64,000 bases of DNA, from contig JAAWAC010000044.1 in NCBI GenBank assembly GCA_022791975.1, positions 1 to 64,000 of the forward strand, in the 5' to 3' direction. The notes under the pieces are model-generated. The model was not told the origin of the DNA and searched no databases. It was given only the letters and a program-made list of their open reading frames with translations. The DNA is from Lachnospiraceae bacterium. Lineage in GTDB: Bacteria > Bacillota > Clostridia > Lachnospirales > Lachnospiraceae. This document shows positions 8,087-17,556 of the stretch, piece by piece. Both the position numbers and the translations under genes were made by a program. How positions within the stretch are numbered: position 1 is the first letter of the stretch; each line of letters opens with the position of its first letter.

Positions 8087-9181
8087 ATGAATGTTAACTA
8101 TTCTGTACTTGAAAGACAGTATAAAAAATACCAGAGTGAATATGAAGAAGCCGCATTGAGAGCTATGCGGTCTGGATGGTATATCCTTGGAAATGAGCTG
8201 AAAAAATTTGAAGACAATTTTGCTGCATTTCATGGGATGACTTACTGTATTGGTGTAGGTAATGGGCTAGATGCACTTAGACTTGCTGTGGAGGCTATGG
8301 AGATTGGAAAGGGTGATGAAGTAATTGTACAAGCCAATACTTATATTGCCACGGCTCTTGCAATATCAGAAGCAGGTGCAGTTCCCGTATTTGTTGATAC
8401 AGATGCATTTTTTGGAATTCATTCAGATTTGCTGGAAAAAGCAATTACATCTAAAACAAAAGCAATTATGGTTGTACATTTGTACGGACAGCCGTGTGAG
8501 ATGGATAAAATTCTTGCGATTGCGAAGGAATATAAGCTTCGTGTAATAGAAGATTGTGCACAGGCGCATGGAGCATCATATAAAGGAAAACTGATAGGTA
8601 CATTTGGAGATGTTGGATGTTTTAGCTTTTATCCTACAAAACCTGTTGGGGCATTGGGAGATGCTGGTGCTGTGGTCACTAATGACAACGTGTTGGCTGA
8701 ACGAATTAGTATGCTCCGTAATTATGGAAGCCGTATGAAATATCAGCATGAAGTTTTGGGAATGAATTCCCGAATGGACGAAATACAAGCCGCCATTTTA
8801 GGAGTGGCATTAAAATATGTAAATCAGGGGAATAGTGAAAGAAAAAAAGTTGCTGCTGCATATTTAGAGGGAATACATAATGCAAAGATTATTCTTCCCA
8901 AAATCAAACCAGAAACAAAGCATGTTTTTCATATTTTTCCGATTTTGTGTGATGAGAGAGACAGACTTTATGAGTTTTTAGAAAAGCAAGGGATTCATAC
9001 ACAGATACATTACCCAATCCCTTGTCATCTGGCAAAATGTTATCAAGAGTTGGGCTATCAGGTAGGGGATATTCCAATAGCAGAACATTATGCATCTACA
9101 GAACTTAGCCTACCTATTTATGTCGGAATAACAAAAGAGGAAATCAGTTATGTGATCGATAGAATAAATCAATTTGAGTAA
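8087..9181 (+). CDS. FdtB/QdtB-like dTDP-3-keto-6-deoxyhexose 3-aminotransferase
   Basis: A 364-residue DegT/DnrJ family aminotransferase. [13 protein letters not shown] (about 58-70), [30 protein letters not shown] and the PLP-lysine region [16 protein letters not shown] are all present. The NTYIAT and [11 protein letters not shown] forms are characteristic of the FdtB/QdtB/DesV group rather than the PglE group. The following gene carries the matching 3,4-ketoisomerase, so the pair should make dTDP-3-amino-3,6-dideoxy-hexose. Whether the sugar is Fuc3N or Qui3N cannot be decided here. RmlA and RmlB, needed for the dTDP precursor, are not in the window. Confidence 0.85.
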   Translation: MNVNYSVLERQYKKYQSEYEEAALRAMRSGWYILGNELKKFEDNFAAFHGMTYCIGVGNGLDALRLAVEAMEIGKGDEVIVQANTYIATALAISEAGAVPVFVDTDAFFGIHSDLLEKAITSKTKAIMVVHLYGQPCEMDKILAIAKEYKLRVIEDCAQAHGASYKGKLIGTFGDVGCFSFYPTKPVGALGDAGAVVTNDNVLAERISMLRNYGSRMKYQHEVLGMNSRMDEIQAAILGVALKYVNQGNSERKKVAAAYLEGIHNAKIILPKIKPETKHVFHIFPILCDERDRLYEFLEKQGIHTQIHYPIPCHLAKCYQELGYQVGDIPIAEHYASTELSLPIYVGITKEEISYVIDRINQFE

Positions 9182-9216
9182 GATAGAAAAAAATGATTCG
9201 TTATGGAGAATAAAGG

Positions 9217-10161
9217 GTGAGACTAAGAGAGTTGGAGATGAAAGATGCATCACGTATTTTAGAATGGATGCATGATAAAAATGTGACAAAGGATTTAAAA
9301 ACAAATTTTTCTGTGCTGAAGTTAGAAGATGCAGAAAAGTTTATTCTTCAAAGTAGAGATAAGCATATTAATATCCATAAAGCCATAGTGTCGGATGAAG
9401 ATGAATATATGGGGACTGTTAGCCTTAAGGAGATTGATTGCAACAATGGAAATGCAGAATTTGCCATTGTTGTTCACCGTGATGCAATGACCAGAGGGTA
9501 TTCTTGGTATGGAATGACAGAAATGTTGGATATTGCATTTTACGAATTAAAGCTTTCAAGTGTTTATTGGTGTGTATCTCATAAAAATAAACGAGCAGTT
9601 CATTTTTATGATAAACACCACTTTCATGAGGCTGTGGATATCCCTGAGGATATATTGAGAAGATACAAGGGTATTGACAATTTAAAATGGTATTCAGTGC
9701 TTGCAGGAGATGATTATCGTGGTGAAATTCATAGGTGTAAAAGAATAGCTGGATGCAGAATTATATCGATTAAGACGATTCCCACAGTTGACGCTGGGGA
9801 ATTGTCTTTTTTTGAAGTAGGAGATGAAATCAATTTTCCTATAAAAAGAGTTTATTATATTTCTAAGGTCCCAGAAGGAGTACGGCGGGGATTTCATGCG
9901 CATAGGGAACTGAAACAGGTTTTATTTTGTCCGTATGGAAAGATTCATCTTGTGTTGGACGAAGGGAATGGCCGCGAGGAGATTATACTCAGTGATCCGT
10001 CTGTTGGCGTTGTGATAGAGCATCCGGTTTGGAGAGAAATGCTTTGGATAGAGAAGGATTCTGTGCTGTGTGTAGCAGCTTCTGAGCATTATCATGCAGA
10101 GGACTATATAAGAGATCGAGATGAATTTGACAGATATGTAAAAGAGACACAGAGTAATTAA
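9217..10161 (+). CDS. Fusion of GNAT acetyltransferase and FdtA/QdtA-type sugar 3,4-ketoisomerase
   Basis: A 314-residue two-domain protein. Residues about 1-165 form a RimJ/RimL-type GNAT domain (VRLRELEMKDASRILEWM, HRDAMTRGYSWYGMTEM, NKRAVHFYDKHHF). Residues about 180-310 form a WxcM/FdtA-like cupin (RVYYISKVPEGVRRGFHAHRE, KQVLFCPYG, CVAASEHYHAEDYIRD), with the His pair expected at the active site. The fusion would isomerise the 4-keto sugar to the 3-keto form and acetylate the 3-amino product, flanking the aminotransferase step encoded upstream. The start is GTG 9217 with GGAGAA 6-7 nt before it; the nearby ATG 9203 runs into a stop after five codons. Confidence 0.87.
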   Translation: MRLRELEMKDASRILEWMHDKNVTKDLKTNFSVLKLEDAEKFILQSRDKHINIHKAIVSDEDEYMGTVSLKEIDCNNGNAEFAIVVHRDAMTRGYSWYGMTEMLDIAFYELKLSSVYWCVSHKNKRAVHFYDKHHFHEAVDIPEDILRRYKGIDNLKWYSVLAGDDYRGEIHRCKRIAGCRIISIKTIPTVDAGELSFFEVGDEINFPIKRVYYISKVPEGVRRGFHAHRELKQVLFCPYGKIHLVLDEGNGREEIILSDPSVGVVIEHPVWREMLWIEKDSVLCVAASEHYHAEDYIRDRDEFDRYVKETQSN

Positions 10162-10176
10162 TTAGGGAGTACCAAA

Positions 10177-11409
10177 ATGAAGATTTCATTTCGATTAAAT
10201 GATGAGGAGAGAATATGCAATGTATTAGGAATGCTGTTTCTCAGTTTATATATAGTAAATATATTGCCGGGGTTTGAAGTGTCATGGGGGATTCCTCACG
10301 CTTTGGCATCAATGATAATGAAATTAGTGTTGGGGTCAGGCTTTTTTTCATGTATTGATGTGGTTTTTAGACGGTTTAAAAAGAAACTTTTGATTTATTG
10401 TTTAATAACAGCAGCAATTATTTTTACGAGTGTCCTATTTTTTCCATCGAATAATGTGGTTTTTAAATATACTTCAAGTTATTTTTTAGTAAATTGTTTA
10501 TTGCCAATGGTTTTCTTCGGAATGGTTCATGATTTTCAACTTTTAAAACAGAAACTCTTGAAAATATCAGAAATTATTGCAATCCTGACAATGATTGTCT
10601 TGGTACTTAAAATCGCAGCGCCAAGGTTAGGAGGAGAATTTTCTTTAGGCTATTATTCCATGGGATTTGGTTATGCCTGTCTTGTACCAATGCTTTTTTT
10701 AATGTTTGAATTTGTACAGAACCCCAATGTTAAATATGGGCTATATGTAGTCGTAATGCTTTTGGCAATTATGAGTCTTGGATCCAGGGGGCCTTTGGTT
10801 GGGATACTATCATTTGCAATCATTGCTTTTATAAAGATAAATCATGAAAAAAGAAAAAATGTGAGAATACTGTTAGGATTTTTAGCAGGTTTGTTTTTTG
10901 TGTTCTTTTCAAGTTCATTATTTACTTTTTTATATTATTTATTATATGAAATTGGTATTGACAGCAGAACACTCATTATGTTTGCTAACCATAATATAGG
11001 TTATATGTCAGGCAGGGATGAACTGTATGAGTTTTTTATACAGGAAATAGTTTCAAATCCTTTTATTATACGTGGAATTAACAGGGATCAGGCGTTAGGA
11101 TTCAACTATCCGCATAACGTGTTTTTAGAATTATTGTACCAACTTGGTATTATTTTAGGTGGATTGATAGCAGGTTCCATTGTTTTTAAAGCTTATAAGG
11201 CTTTGAAATCAAAGCATATGAATACAGATCCCAAGCAACAGTTAGAAATTATATTTATGTGTGCTTCTTTATCGACATTGATGATAAGTGGAACTTTATG
11301 GAAGCTAATTAATTTCTGGATATGGATAGCAATTTCAAATAATAAAAGCCGAGAATATAAAAAATTAGAAAGGGAACATAGAAATGAAAGTACTGCATAT
11401 TATGCATGA
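10177..11409 (+). CDS. Wzy-like polysaccharide polymerase (O-antigen polymerase/ligase family)
   Basis: A 410-residue protein with about ten to eleven hydrophobic segments. It has a Wzy_C-like central region SLGSRGPLVGILSFAIIAFI (about 205-224) followed by a large loop and the PHNVFLELLYQLGIILGGLIAG motif near residue 310, which is typical of O-antigen polymerase/ligase proteins. It is expected to polymerise flipped lipid-linked repeat units on the outer face of the membrane. GGGAG precedes the ATG. The end overlaps the next glycosyltransferase by 26 nt. The family is highly divergent, so assignment rests on topology, these motifs and position. Confidence 0.82.
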   Translation: MKISFRLNDEERICNVLGMLFLSLYIVNILPGFEVSWGIPHALASMIMKLVLGSGFFSCIDVVFRRFKKKLLIYCLITAAIIFTSVLFFPSNNVVFKYTSSYFLVNCLLPMVFFGMVHDFQLLKQKLLKISEIIAILTMIVLVLKIAAPRLGGEFSLGYYSMGFGYACLVPMLFLMFEFVQNPNVKYGLYVVVMLLAIMSLGSRGPLVGILSFAIIAFIKINHEKRKNVRILLGFLAGLFFVFFSSSLFTFLYYLLYEIGIDSRTLIMFANHNIGYMSGRDELYEFFIQEIVSNPFIIRGINRDQALGFNYPHNVFLELLYQLGIILGGLIAGSIVFKAYKALKSKHMNTDPKQQLEIIFMCASLSTLMISGTLWKLINFWIWIAISNNKSREYKKLEREHRNESTAYYA

Positions 11410-12496
11410 TTATAAACCTAGGATTGGTGGTTCTGTTGTTAGAAATGCAAATATGATAGAAACATATAAAAAAAATTCGGATGATGAGATATATCTTGTG
11501 AATCTAGGAGGAAAGGAATATAAACTTAGGGATTGCATAGAAGGAATCAAAATTTACCGATGTAGATCTCTTGCAAAGATGATTATAACTGCAAGAAATA
11601 TAGTATTAAGAAAGGATATTGAAATATTACATGCTCATAATTATCGATTTATGTTTGTAGCATTCATAGTAAAAGGATTATGTCCTTGGAGGCATTTAAA
11701 AATTGTTACGGAAATGCATTCTTTGTATAGAATGAAATATTTTAAAGAATTGATAGCTGGTTATTTGCTTAGAAAAAGTGATGCTGTGATTGTACTGGCT
11801 GATTCTGCAAAATTGTATTTGTCAGAAAATATGGGAGTAGATAGGAAAAGGATTACTTCAATCACTAATGGGATCTCTAAGATTAATTTTAAAGAAAATA
11901 AGAATTTTGAACTATATGAGCATTTATCAGAGAAACGAAATAATTATTGCATAGCCGCATATTTTGGAACATTTTATGCATGGCAGGGAGTTTTGTTTAT
12001 TGCACAGAATATACAGAAATTACTTCAAGAATGTCCAGACTTATATCTTGTTATGATTGGGGATGGACCGGATTTTATTCAGACAAAAGAGCTGATTCAA
12101 AAATGTAGATATAAAAATCGGATTCTTTTATCTGGGAGTATAGAGAAAGAACAGATATTTAATTTGTATGAGCTGATTGATATCATTCTAATTCCACGTC
12201 TAAGAGATTTGAGTACAGACACAGCTATTCCATTAAAAGCAGTTGAGGCTATGGAGTTTTCAAAATGTATATTAGCGGGAAACGACAATGGGTTGAGAGA
12301 AATATTAAATGAAAAAAATGCAGGACTTTTTAAATCAGGAGATATAGAGGACTTTCTTTTAGTATTAAAGAAACTTTTAGCTGACAAACATTTAAGGAGA
12401 AAGTTGGGGCAGAAGGCAAAAACGGATTCACGGAATTTATTTCATTCTTGGGACAAAAATGCTTTGCAAGTAAAAAGGATTTATGAGAAACTTTGA
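11384..12496 (+). CDS. GT4-type glycosyltransferase
   Basis: A 370-residue GT-B enzyme beginning MKVLHIMHDYKPRIGGSVVRN. The N-terminal half has the HAHNYRFMF acceptor-side segment and the C-terminal half has YFGTFYAWQGVLFIAQNI, LVMIGDGPD and IPRLRDLSTDTAIPLKAVEAME, the last being the donor-binding Glu region. It starts inside the polymerase gene (26-nt overlap) with AAAGGGA upstream, so it is translated in the same operon. Linkage and sugar are unknown. Confidence 0.87.
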   Translation: MKVLHIMHDYKPRIGGSVVRNANMIETYKKNSDDEIYLVNLGGKEYKLRDCIEGIKIYRCRSLAKMIITARNIVLRKDIEILHAHNYRFMFVAFIVKGLCPWRHLKIVTEMHSLYRMKYFKELIAGYLLRKSDAVIVLADSAKLYLSENMGVDRKRITSITNGISKINFKENKNFELYEHLSEKRNNYCIAAYFGTFYAWQGVLFIAQNIQKLLQECPDLYLVMIGDGPDFIQTKELIQKCRYKNRILLSGSIEKEQIFNLYELIDIILIPRLRDLSTDTAIPLKAVEAMEFSKCILAGNDNGLREILNEKNAGLFKSGDIEDFLLVLKKLLADKHLRRKLGQKAKTDSRNLFHSWDKNALQVKRIYEKL

Positions 12497-12530
12497 AAAT
12501 TTATGAAATGAAAGAAACAAATAAAAGATA

Positions 12531-14516
12531 ATGAGAATTATAAATACCTATTTGACTAATTATATCCATAGTTTTTCTAATAAATATTATCATAGAAAGT
12601 TCCTATACAGTGTGGCAAAGAGAATAGGCTTATCTGACCTGAGATTTTTTCATTATAGAAAGATAAATAAAACTGGTTATAGAAACTTTATTGATATTGA
12701 AACTCTTTCCAACATGGACAATAGTAAAGTGGCGACGGAAGATTTGTGGAATCGATATTACAGACAACGACGATTTAATGTTTTAGGAACCGGATGGGTA
12801 AAATGGACCTATGATCAAGAGCCAATCGGATTTGAAGGAATTAAGATTAAATCTAAAATCAGAGAAGATTTTAAAACAGAAATTGCATGGTGCAGGGATA
12901 TGCGCACAGGATATTGTTTCAATCAAAATACTCTATCAGCTGATTTTTTTGATAAGCTTGAAAGAGGGGCAGATATTAAAGTTCCTTGGGAATTAGCAAG
13001 AATGTATCATTGGCCACAATTGGCATTGTTGGCTTTATGGAACAGGGTGGAGCGTAAGTCCATTATTGAAGAATTTATATTTGAGATAGAGGATTTTGAA
13101 AAAATACCTGTTGGAAAGAGCATCCAGTATGCATGTGCTATGGAAGTTGCGATACGGGCCGTGAACCTCTTAATTGCATTTGACATTTTTACACAGATTG
13201 ATAAAGAGGGGTATATAGATGCCAACTTTAAGGAAAGCTTTATTTCTTTCATGTGGAAACATCAGGAGGTAATTCTCAATTGTTTAGAAGTTGACTTGAA
13301 AAATGGAAAAAATGGAAATCATTATCTTGCAGACCTGTGTGGTTTACTTTTTTTGAGTTCATATTTGCAAGGGAAAGAAGCAGACAGATGTTTTACATTT
13401 GCACAGAGAGAATTTTTTAAGGAAATAGATAAACAGTTTTTGGAGGATGGTACCAATATTGAGTGCTCTACGGCATATCACAGATTGTCATCTGAAATTG
13501 TTATATTTGGACTGATGATGATACAAAGGGGAGGGAAAAAAATACCAGAAACTTTGTACAAAAAGTTGCTTGGTATGTATAAATTCCTGCATATGATAAA
13601 AAAACCAAATGGAAGAATCGTTCAGATAGGAGACAACGATAGTGGACATATTGTTCGATTAAATCCAGTGGGGCAATATATAAACGAGAGTTCGTTATTT
13701 CAATATAATATTAATTGGAAAAATTTTGATGATGGAGGGAAGCAATTTTTCTTTCAGGAAGAGTTGTCTGTAGAACCATGTATAGCCATGTTTGAAGCTT
13801 TTTTTGGATTGAAAAATACGACTGATAAAATATCTTATAAATTTTATAAATCTATAATTGATAGAGAAACATTAGAAATTGTATCGGATGATATAGAATT
13901 TAATATTGAGAGTAGAGAAGTAAGAGATATCACACCGTCTACACTTTTTTTTAGGAAAAAATCTGTCATTCAGTTTGCAAAAAGTTATGATTTTAGCTCT
14001 AAAAAGATTCTAGTGTCCAAATGCTTTGGACTGATAATCGTAAAACAGGATGATTTCTTTATGGCAGTTAGGACAGTGCCAGAATATAAAAAGATGCGGT
14101 TAGGGCATGTTCATAACGATGTTCTTCATTTTGAATTGTCAATAGGAGAAAATGAATATTTTATAGATCCAGGAAGTTATGTTTATACTGGTCACAGGAA
14201 GTGGAGAGATCAATTTCGCTCTGATGTAGCTCATAATATTCCGGTTTATAAGGAAAAATGGATAGAAATAATTGATATGTTTTCCAGCAAAGCAGAGGTG
14301 TCTGGGGAATGCTTTATTTTTGAAAATAGAATTACTGTGGCAGCCGTATCTAAAAGAGTGATCCATGTGCGGTGTTTTACATTACATTGTGATAATCTAG
14401 TTGTTGAGGATTTTAGCAATGAGGATTTTGAATTAAAGGAAGAAAAGGATTTTAGGAATTATTCTTTGGGATACGGAATGAGAACAGAGGAAACTAATAA
14501 ATGTATAAGAAAATAG
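12531..14516 (+). CDS. Heparinase II/III-family (alginate-lyase-like) protein
   Basis: A 661-residue protein with the two-domain layout of heparinase II/III proteins found in EPS loci. The N-terminal alpha-barrel contains WELARMYHWPQLALLAL (about 150) and NGNHYLADLCGLLFLSSYL (about 265). The C-terminal beta-sheet domain contains LGHVHNDVLHFELSIGENEYFIDPGSYVY (about 525-553) with the conserved His/Asp pair. The family comprises uronic-acid polysaccharide lyases, which fits a cluster making uronic acids. No signal peptide is visible at the N-terminus, so export is unclear and it may act inside the cell or as a modifying rather than degrading enzyme. It overlaps the flippase gene by 16 nt. Confidence 0.8.
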   Translation: MRIINTYLTNYIHSFSNKYYHRKFLYSVAKRIGLSDLRFFHYRKINKTGYRNFIDIETLSNMDNSKVATEDLWNRYYRQRRFNVLGTGWVKWTYDQEPIGFEGIKIKSKIREDFKTEIAWCRDMRTGYCFNQNTLSADFFDKLERGADIKVPWELARMYHWPQLALLALWNRVERKSIIEEFIFEIEDFEKIPVGKSIQYACAMEVAIRAVNLLIAFDIFTQIDKEGYIDANFKESFISFMWKHQEVILNCLEVDLKNGKNGNHYLADLCGLLFLSSYLQGKEADRCFTFAQREFFKEIDKQFLEDGTNIECSTAYHRLSSEIVIFGLMMIQRGGKKIPETLYKKLLGMYKFLHMIKKPNGRIVQIGDNDSGHIVRLNPVGQYINESSLFQYNINWKNFDDGGKQFFFQEELSVEPCIAMFEAFFGLKNTTDKISYKFYKSIIDRETLEIVSDDIEFNIESREVRDITPSTLFFRKKSVIQFAKSYDFSSKKILVSKCFGLIIVKQDDFFMAVRTVPEYKKMRLGHVHNDVLHFELSIGENEYFIDPGSYVYTGHRKWRDQFRSDVAHNIPVYKEKWIEIIDMFSSKAEVSGECFIFENRITVAAVSKRVIHVRCFTLHCDNLVVEDFSNEDFELKEEKDFRNYSLGYGMRTEETNKCIRK

Positions 14517-16012
14517 TAAAAGGCATTTTTTCAGTTGGGGGGATTATATTGCTTTCAAAACTGTTTGGTTTTATAAGGCAGACAGTTTTGGCTAATCAGT
14601 TTGGGGCTACACAGGAAACAGATATTGTCTTTTTTGCAAATGGGGTAATTGATAATTTGTCAAATTTAATAACACAGTCATTGCAAGCTGCGTTTGTACC
14701 AATTTATATTGGTTTTGCTTCAAATGAAAAAGGAAAAAAAAGATTTGTTTCAAATGTTTTAAAAGTATTGCTTTTAATAGCAGGAATATTTGTCCTTCTA
14801 AATATATGCTTTGCTCCTATTATTTGCAAGATTATAGCGCCAACGTATAAAGGGGAGGTATATAAAGAATTTGTAAAAAATATGAGATTATTTGCACCGA
14901 ATTTATTTTTGAGTGTAATAATAGCTATTTATTGTGTGTTACTTCGTGCAAATAAAAAATTTGTACAAGGTGAAATGATTGGAATTCATCAAAGTGTTAT
15001 AGTTATTGCTTTAAGTTTAGTGCTTGGAAAAAAATACGGAATCAATATATTGGTGGCAAGTGTATATGTATATTCCATTTACAATTTAGTTTATTTGGGG
15101 ATTTATGGTAAAAAATTTAATGAATTAAATTGGGAAAATCCGATTAATGATGAAAATATTCAAAGATTATTAAAAATGATTTTGCCGATGTTGTTTGGTT
15201 ATGCAGTTGTGTATATAAATCAGCAGGTAGATAAGATTCTCACTTCTGGAATAGAAGAAGGGGCCTTAACTTCATTGGGATATGGAGCTGTCCTTATTGG
15301 ATTTATTACAACTTTAGCATCATCTATCTCTACAGTAGTATATACGTATATTGCTGAACTGATTGTAACAGGTAAAAACAAGATTGTTGCAGATATGTAT
15401 TTACAGATTAGTATTGTAATGGTTACCATATTTCTTCCAATCAGCGTTCTTACCATAATGAATGCTGCGGATATTGTAAGTTTAGTATTTGGAAGAGGGG
15501 CATTTGATCAGAGAGCGGTACTAAATTCTTCCTACGCATTAATGGGATATAGTATATCAATTATTCCAACAATTTTCGTAGAATTATTTTGCAGATTTCA
15601 ATACAGTTATTGTGATACGAAGCATCCTACCTTTAACAATGCAGTTGCTATAATATTAAATATTATTCTTAGTATAATATTGTGCCCACAGTATGGAATA
15701 TTAGGAGTTACTTTGGCAAGTAGTTTGTCGATGATATTATGTGCATATTTAAATTATTTAACTTCAAAGAGACACAATTTATATTTAAAGGTTTCATGTT
15801 TATTGCGTTATGTTCCTTTATGGGGGGTGGGTTCCTTATTTATTATTGTATGTTCTGTAAAAGGGAGAGAATTATTAGGAAATAACAACGTATTTATACG
15901 ACTCTTTTTAATTGGAATTGTTTCAATTATAGTATATATAGTTTTTGTGGGCCCAATCATTTATTTTCTCATTAAAAAACTTGGTATAAAAGTAAAAAAA
16001 GAACTAAAGTAA
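14501..16012 (+). CDS. MurJ/MVF-type lipid-linked oligosaccharide flippase (Wzx role)
   Basis: A 503-residue integral membrane protein with about 13-14 hydrophobic segments. The start, LLSKLFGFIRQTVLANQFGATQETD, and the segment VFGRGAFDQRAV near residue 328 are typical of the MVF/MurJ branch of the MOP superfamily. Within an EPS locus it most likely flips the undecaprenyl-linked repeat unit to the outer leaflet, acting as Wzx, although a lipid II flippase function cannot be excluded. AGAGGAAA precedes the ATG. Confidence 0.85.
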   Translation: MYKKIVKGIFSVGGIILLSKLFGFIRQTVLANQFGATQETDIVFFANGVIDNLSNLITQSLQAAFVPIYIGFASNEKGKKRFVSNVLKVLLLIAGIFVLLNICFAPIICKIIAPTYKGEVYKEFVKNMRLFAPNLFLSVIIAIYCVLLRANKKFVQGEMIGIHQSVIVIALSLVLGKKYGINILVASVYVYSIYNLVYLGIYGKKFNELNWENPINDENIQRLLKMILPMLFGYAVVYINQQVDKILTSGIEEGALTSLGYGAVLIGFITTLASSISTVVYTYIAELIVTGKNKIVADMYLQISIVMVTIFLPISVLTIMNAADIVSLVFGRGAFDQRAVLNSSYALMGYSISIIPTIFVELFCRFQYSYCDTKHPTFNNAVAIILNIILSIILCPQYGILGVTLASSLSMILCAYLNYLTSKRHNLYLKVSCLLRYVPLWGVGSLFIIVCSVKGRELLGNNNVFIRLFLIGIVSIIVYIVFVGPIIYFLIKKLGIKVKKELK

Positions 16013-16080
16013 TATATTTTAAAAGATTAGGAAATTTTTAAAGATAACTTAAAGATAGAATAATTAATTACTGTGTAAGT

Positions 16081-17556
16081 GTGAAGCTGGAGTACATTGG
16101 AGATATGAAAAAGCAAAATTTAAAAGAGCTGGAAAATAGATTTGATTTTTATGAAATGGCAAGAAAAATGTATACTCGTGTTCCCAATTTTGGAAAAAGA
16201 TTGATGGAAATTACATGGGCAATAATACCACCTGCTATAAAGTATGGAAAAAAATATAGACACTATACAAAACTATTAAATGATTCCCAATGGTGGAATA
16301 AAAAACAGCTCGAAGTATATCAAATAAAAAAATTGAAAGAAACATTGCTATATGCTGCTGAATATGTACCATTTTATAAAAAGGTATTTATGGAGAATGG
16401 ATTTAATGCAGAAAGTTTTTCAACGTTTTCAGAGCTGGAAAAACTGCCATTGATTGATAAGGATGTTGTTCTTACCAATGGGAAGGATATGGTCAGTAAG
16501 CAGTTTCCTCTATCAAAGCTTAAAGTTCACACAACTGGTGGCACAACAGGCAAACAACTAAGACTTTATATAACAAAAAATGCATATACAGGAAGAGAAC
16601 TGCCTTTTGTAGATGCTATATGGGGGCGTGTAGGATATGACAGATATTTTTCTCATGTTGCACAGCTAAGAAATCATAGGTTAGAAAACGGGAAGATATG
16701 GGAATATGATTGGAAGAACAGAGTACTGATATTTGATGCATACCATATGGATGACAAAAATATTGGTATAATACTTAGAAAGATCACAGAATGCAAAGTT
16801 GAATTTCTTCACACATATCCTTCGTCTGCATTGATATTATGTGATTTTATAAAACGAAAAGGGATAAAATATAATAATTCCTTGAAAGTGTTATTGTTAA
16901 CATCTGAGAATATTTATGCAGGGCAGAAGGAAACCATTGAGAAGTATATGAATGCCAAATGTTTTACTTTTTATGGTCATAGCGAAGGGGCGGCTTTGGC
17001 TGGACAATGTGAATGTTCTGAAAAATATCATATCCAGAGTGAATATGGTTATATTGAACTTGTGGATGAAGATGGAAAAGTAATTAAAGAGCCAAACAAA
17101 ATAGGTGAAATAGTTTGCACAGGTTTTGATAATAAGGCAATGCCTTTAATTCGTTATAGAACGGGAGATTTTGCTTCTTATTCGGAAAAAGCAACCTGTG
17201 CATGTGGAAGACATTATACATTATTAGATAATATTGTTGGTCGTTGGACACAAGAAATGTTTATAGGAAAAACAGGAAATAAAATTTCAATGACAGCACT
17301 TAACATGCATACGGATATATTTAAAAATGTTGAAAATTATCAGTTTATTCAAGATATACCAGGAAAGTGTTCTATAAGAGTAGTTAAAAATGATAACTAT
17401 TCTTTAATGGATGAAAAAAATATATTCGACGAGCTACAAAAAAAATTTGATAATTCTATGGAAATAAAATTTGAATATGTGAAAGAGATCGAGAAAACAA
17501 TGCGTGGGAAACAAAGATTTATTATTCAAAACATAAAAGATGAGGAATTAATATGA
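16081..17556 (+). CDS. PaaK/CapK-like AMP-forming ligase
   Basis: A 491-residue adenylate-forming enzyme of the phenylacetate-CoA ligase/coenzyme F390 synthetase/CapK group. Motifs are VHTTGGTTGKQLRL (P-loop, about 157), FYGHSEGAALAG (about 300), MPLIRYRTGDFA (about 360) and a CACGRHYTLLDNIVGR segment that follows it in many PaaK proteins. CapK-like proteins occur in many capsule loci but their substrates are mostly unknown. The start is uncertain: GTG 16081 has no clear ribosome binding site, and ATG 16105 has GGAG too close. Its stop overlaps the DUF362 gene (ATGA), so the two likely act together. Confidence 0.82.
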   Translation: MKLEYIGDMKKQNLKELENRFDFYEMARKMYTRVPNFGKRLMEITWAIIPPAIKYGKKYRHYTKLLNDSQWWNKKQLEVYQIKKLKETLLYAAEYVPFYKKVFMENGFNAESFSTFSELEKLPLIDKDVVLTNGKDMVSKQFPLSKLKVHTTGGTTGKQLRLYITKNAYTGRELPFVDAIWGRVGYDRYFSHVAQLRNHRLENGKIWEYDWKNRVLIFDAYHMDDKNIGIILRKITECKVEFLHTYPSSALILCDFIKRKGIKYNNSLKVLLLTSENIYAGQKETIEKYMNAKCFTFYGHSEGAALAGQCECSEKYHIQSEYGYIELVDEDGKVIKEPNKIGEIVCTGFDNKAMPLIRYRTGDFASYSEKATCACGRHYTLLDNIVGRWTQEMFIGKTGNKISMTALNMHTDIFKNVENYQFIQDIPGKCSIRVVKNDNYSLMDEKNIFDELQKKFDNSMEIKFEYVKEIEKTMRGKQRFIIQNIKDEELI

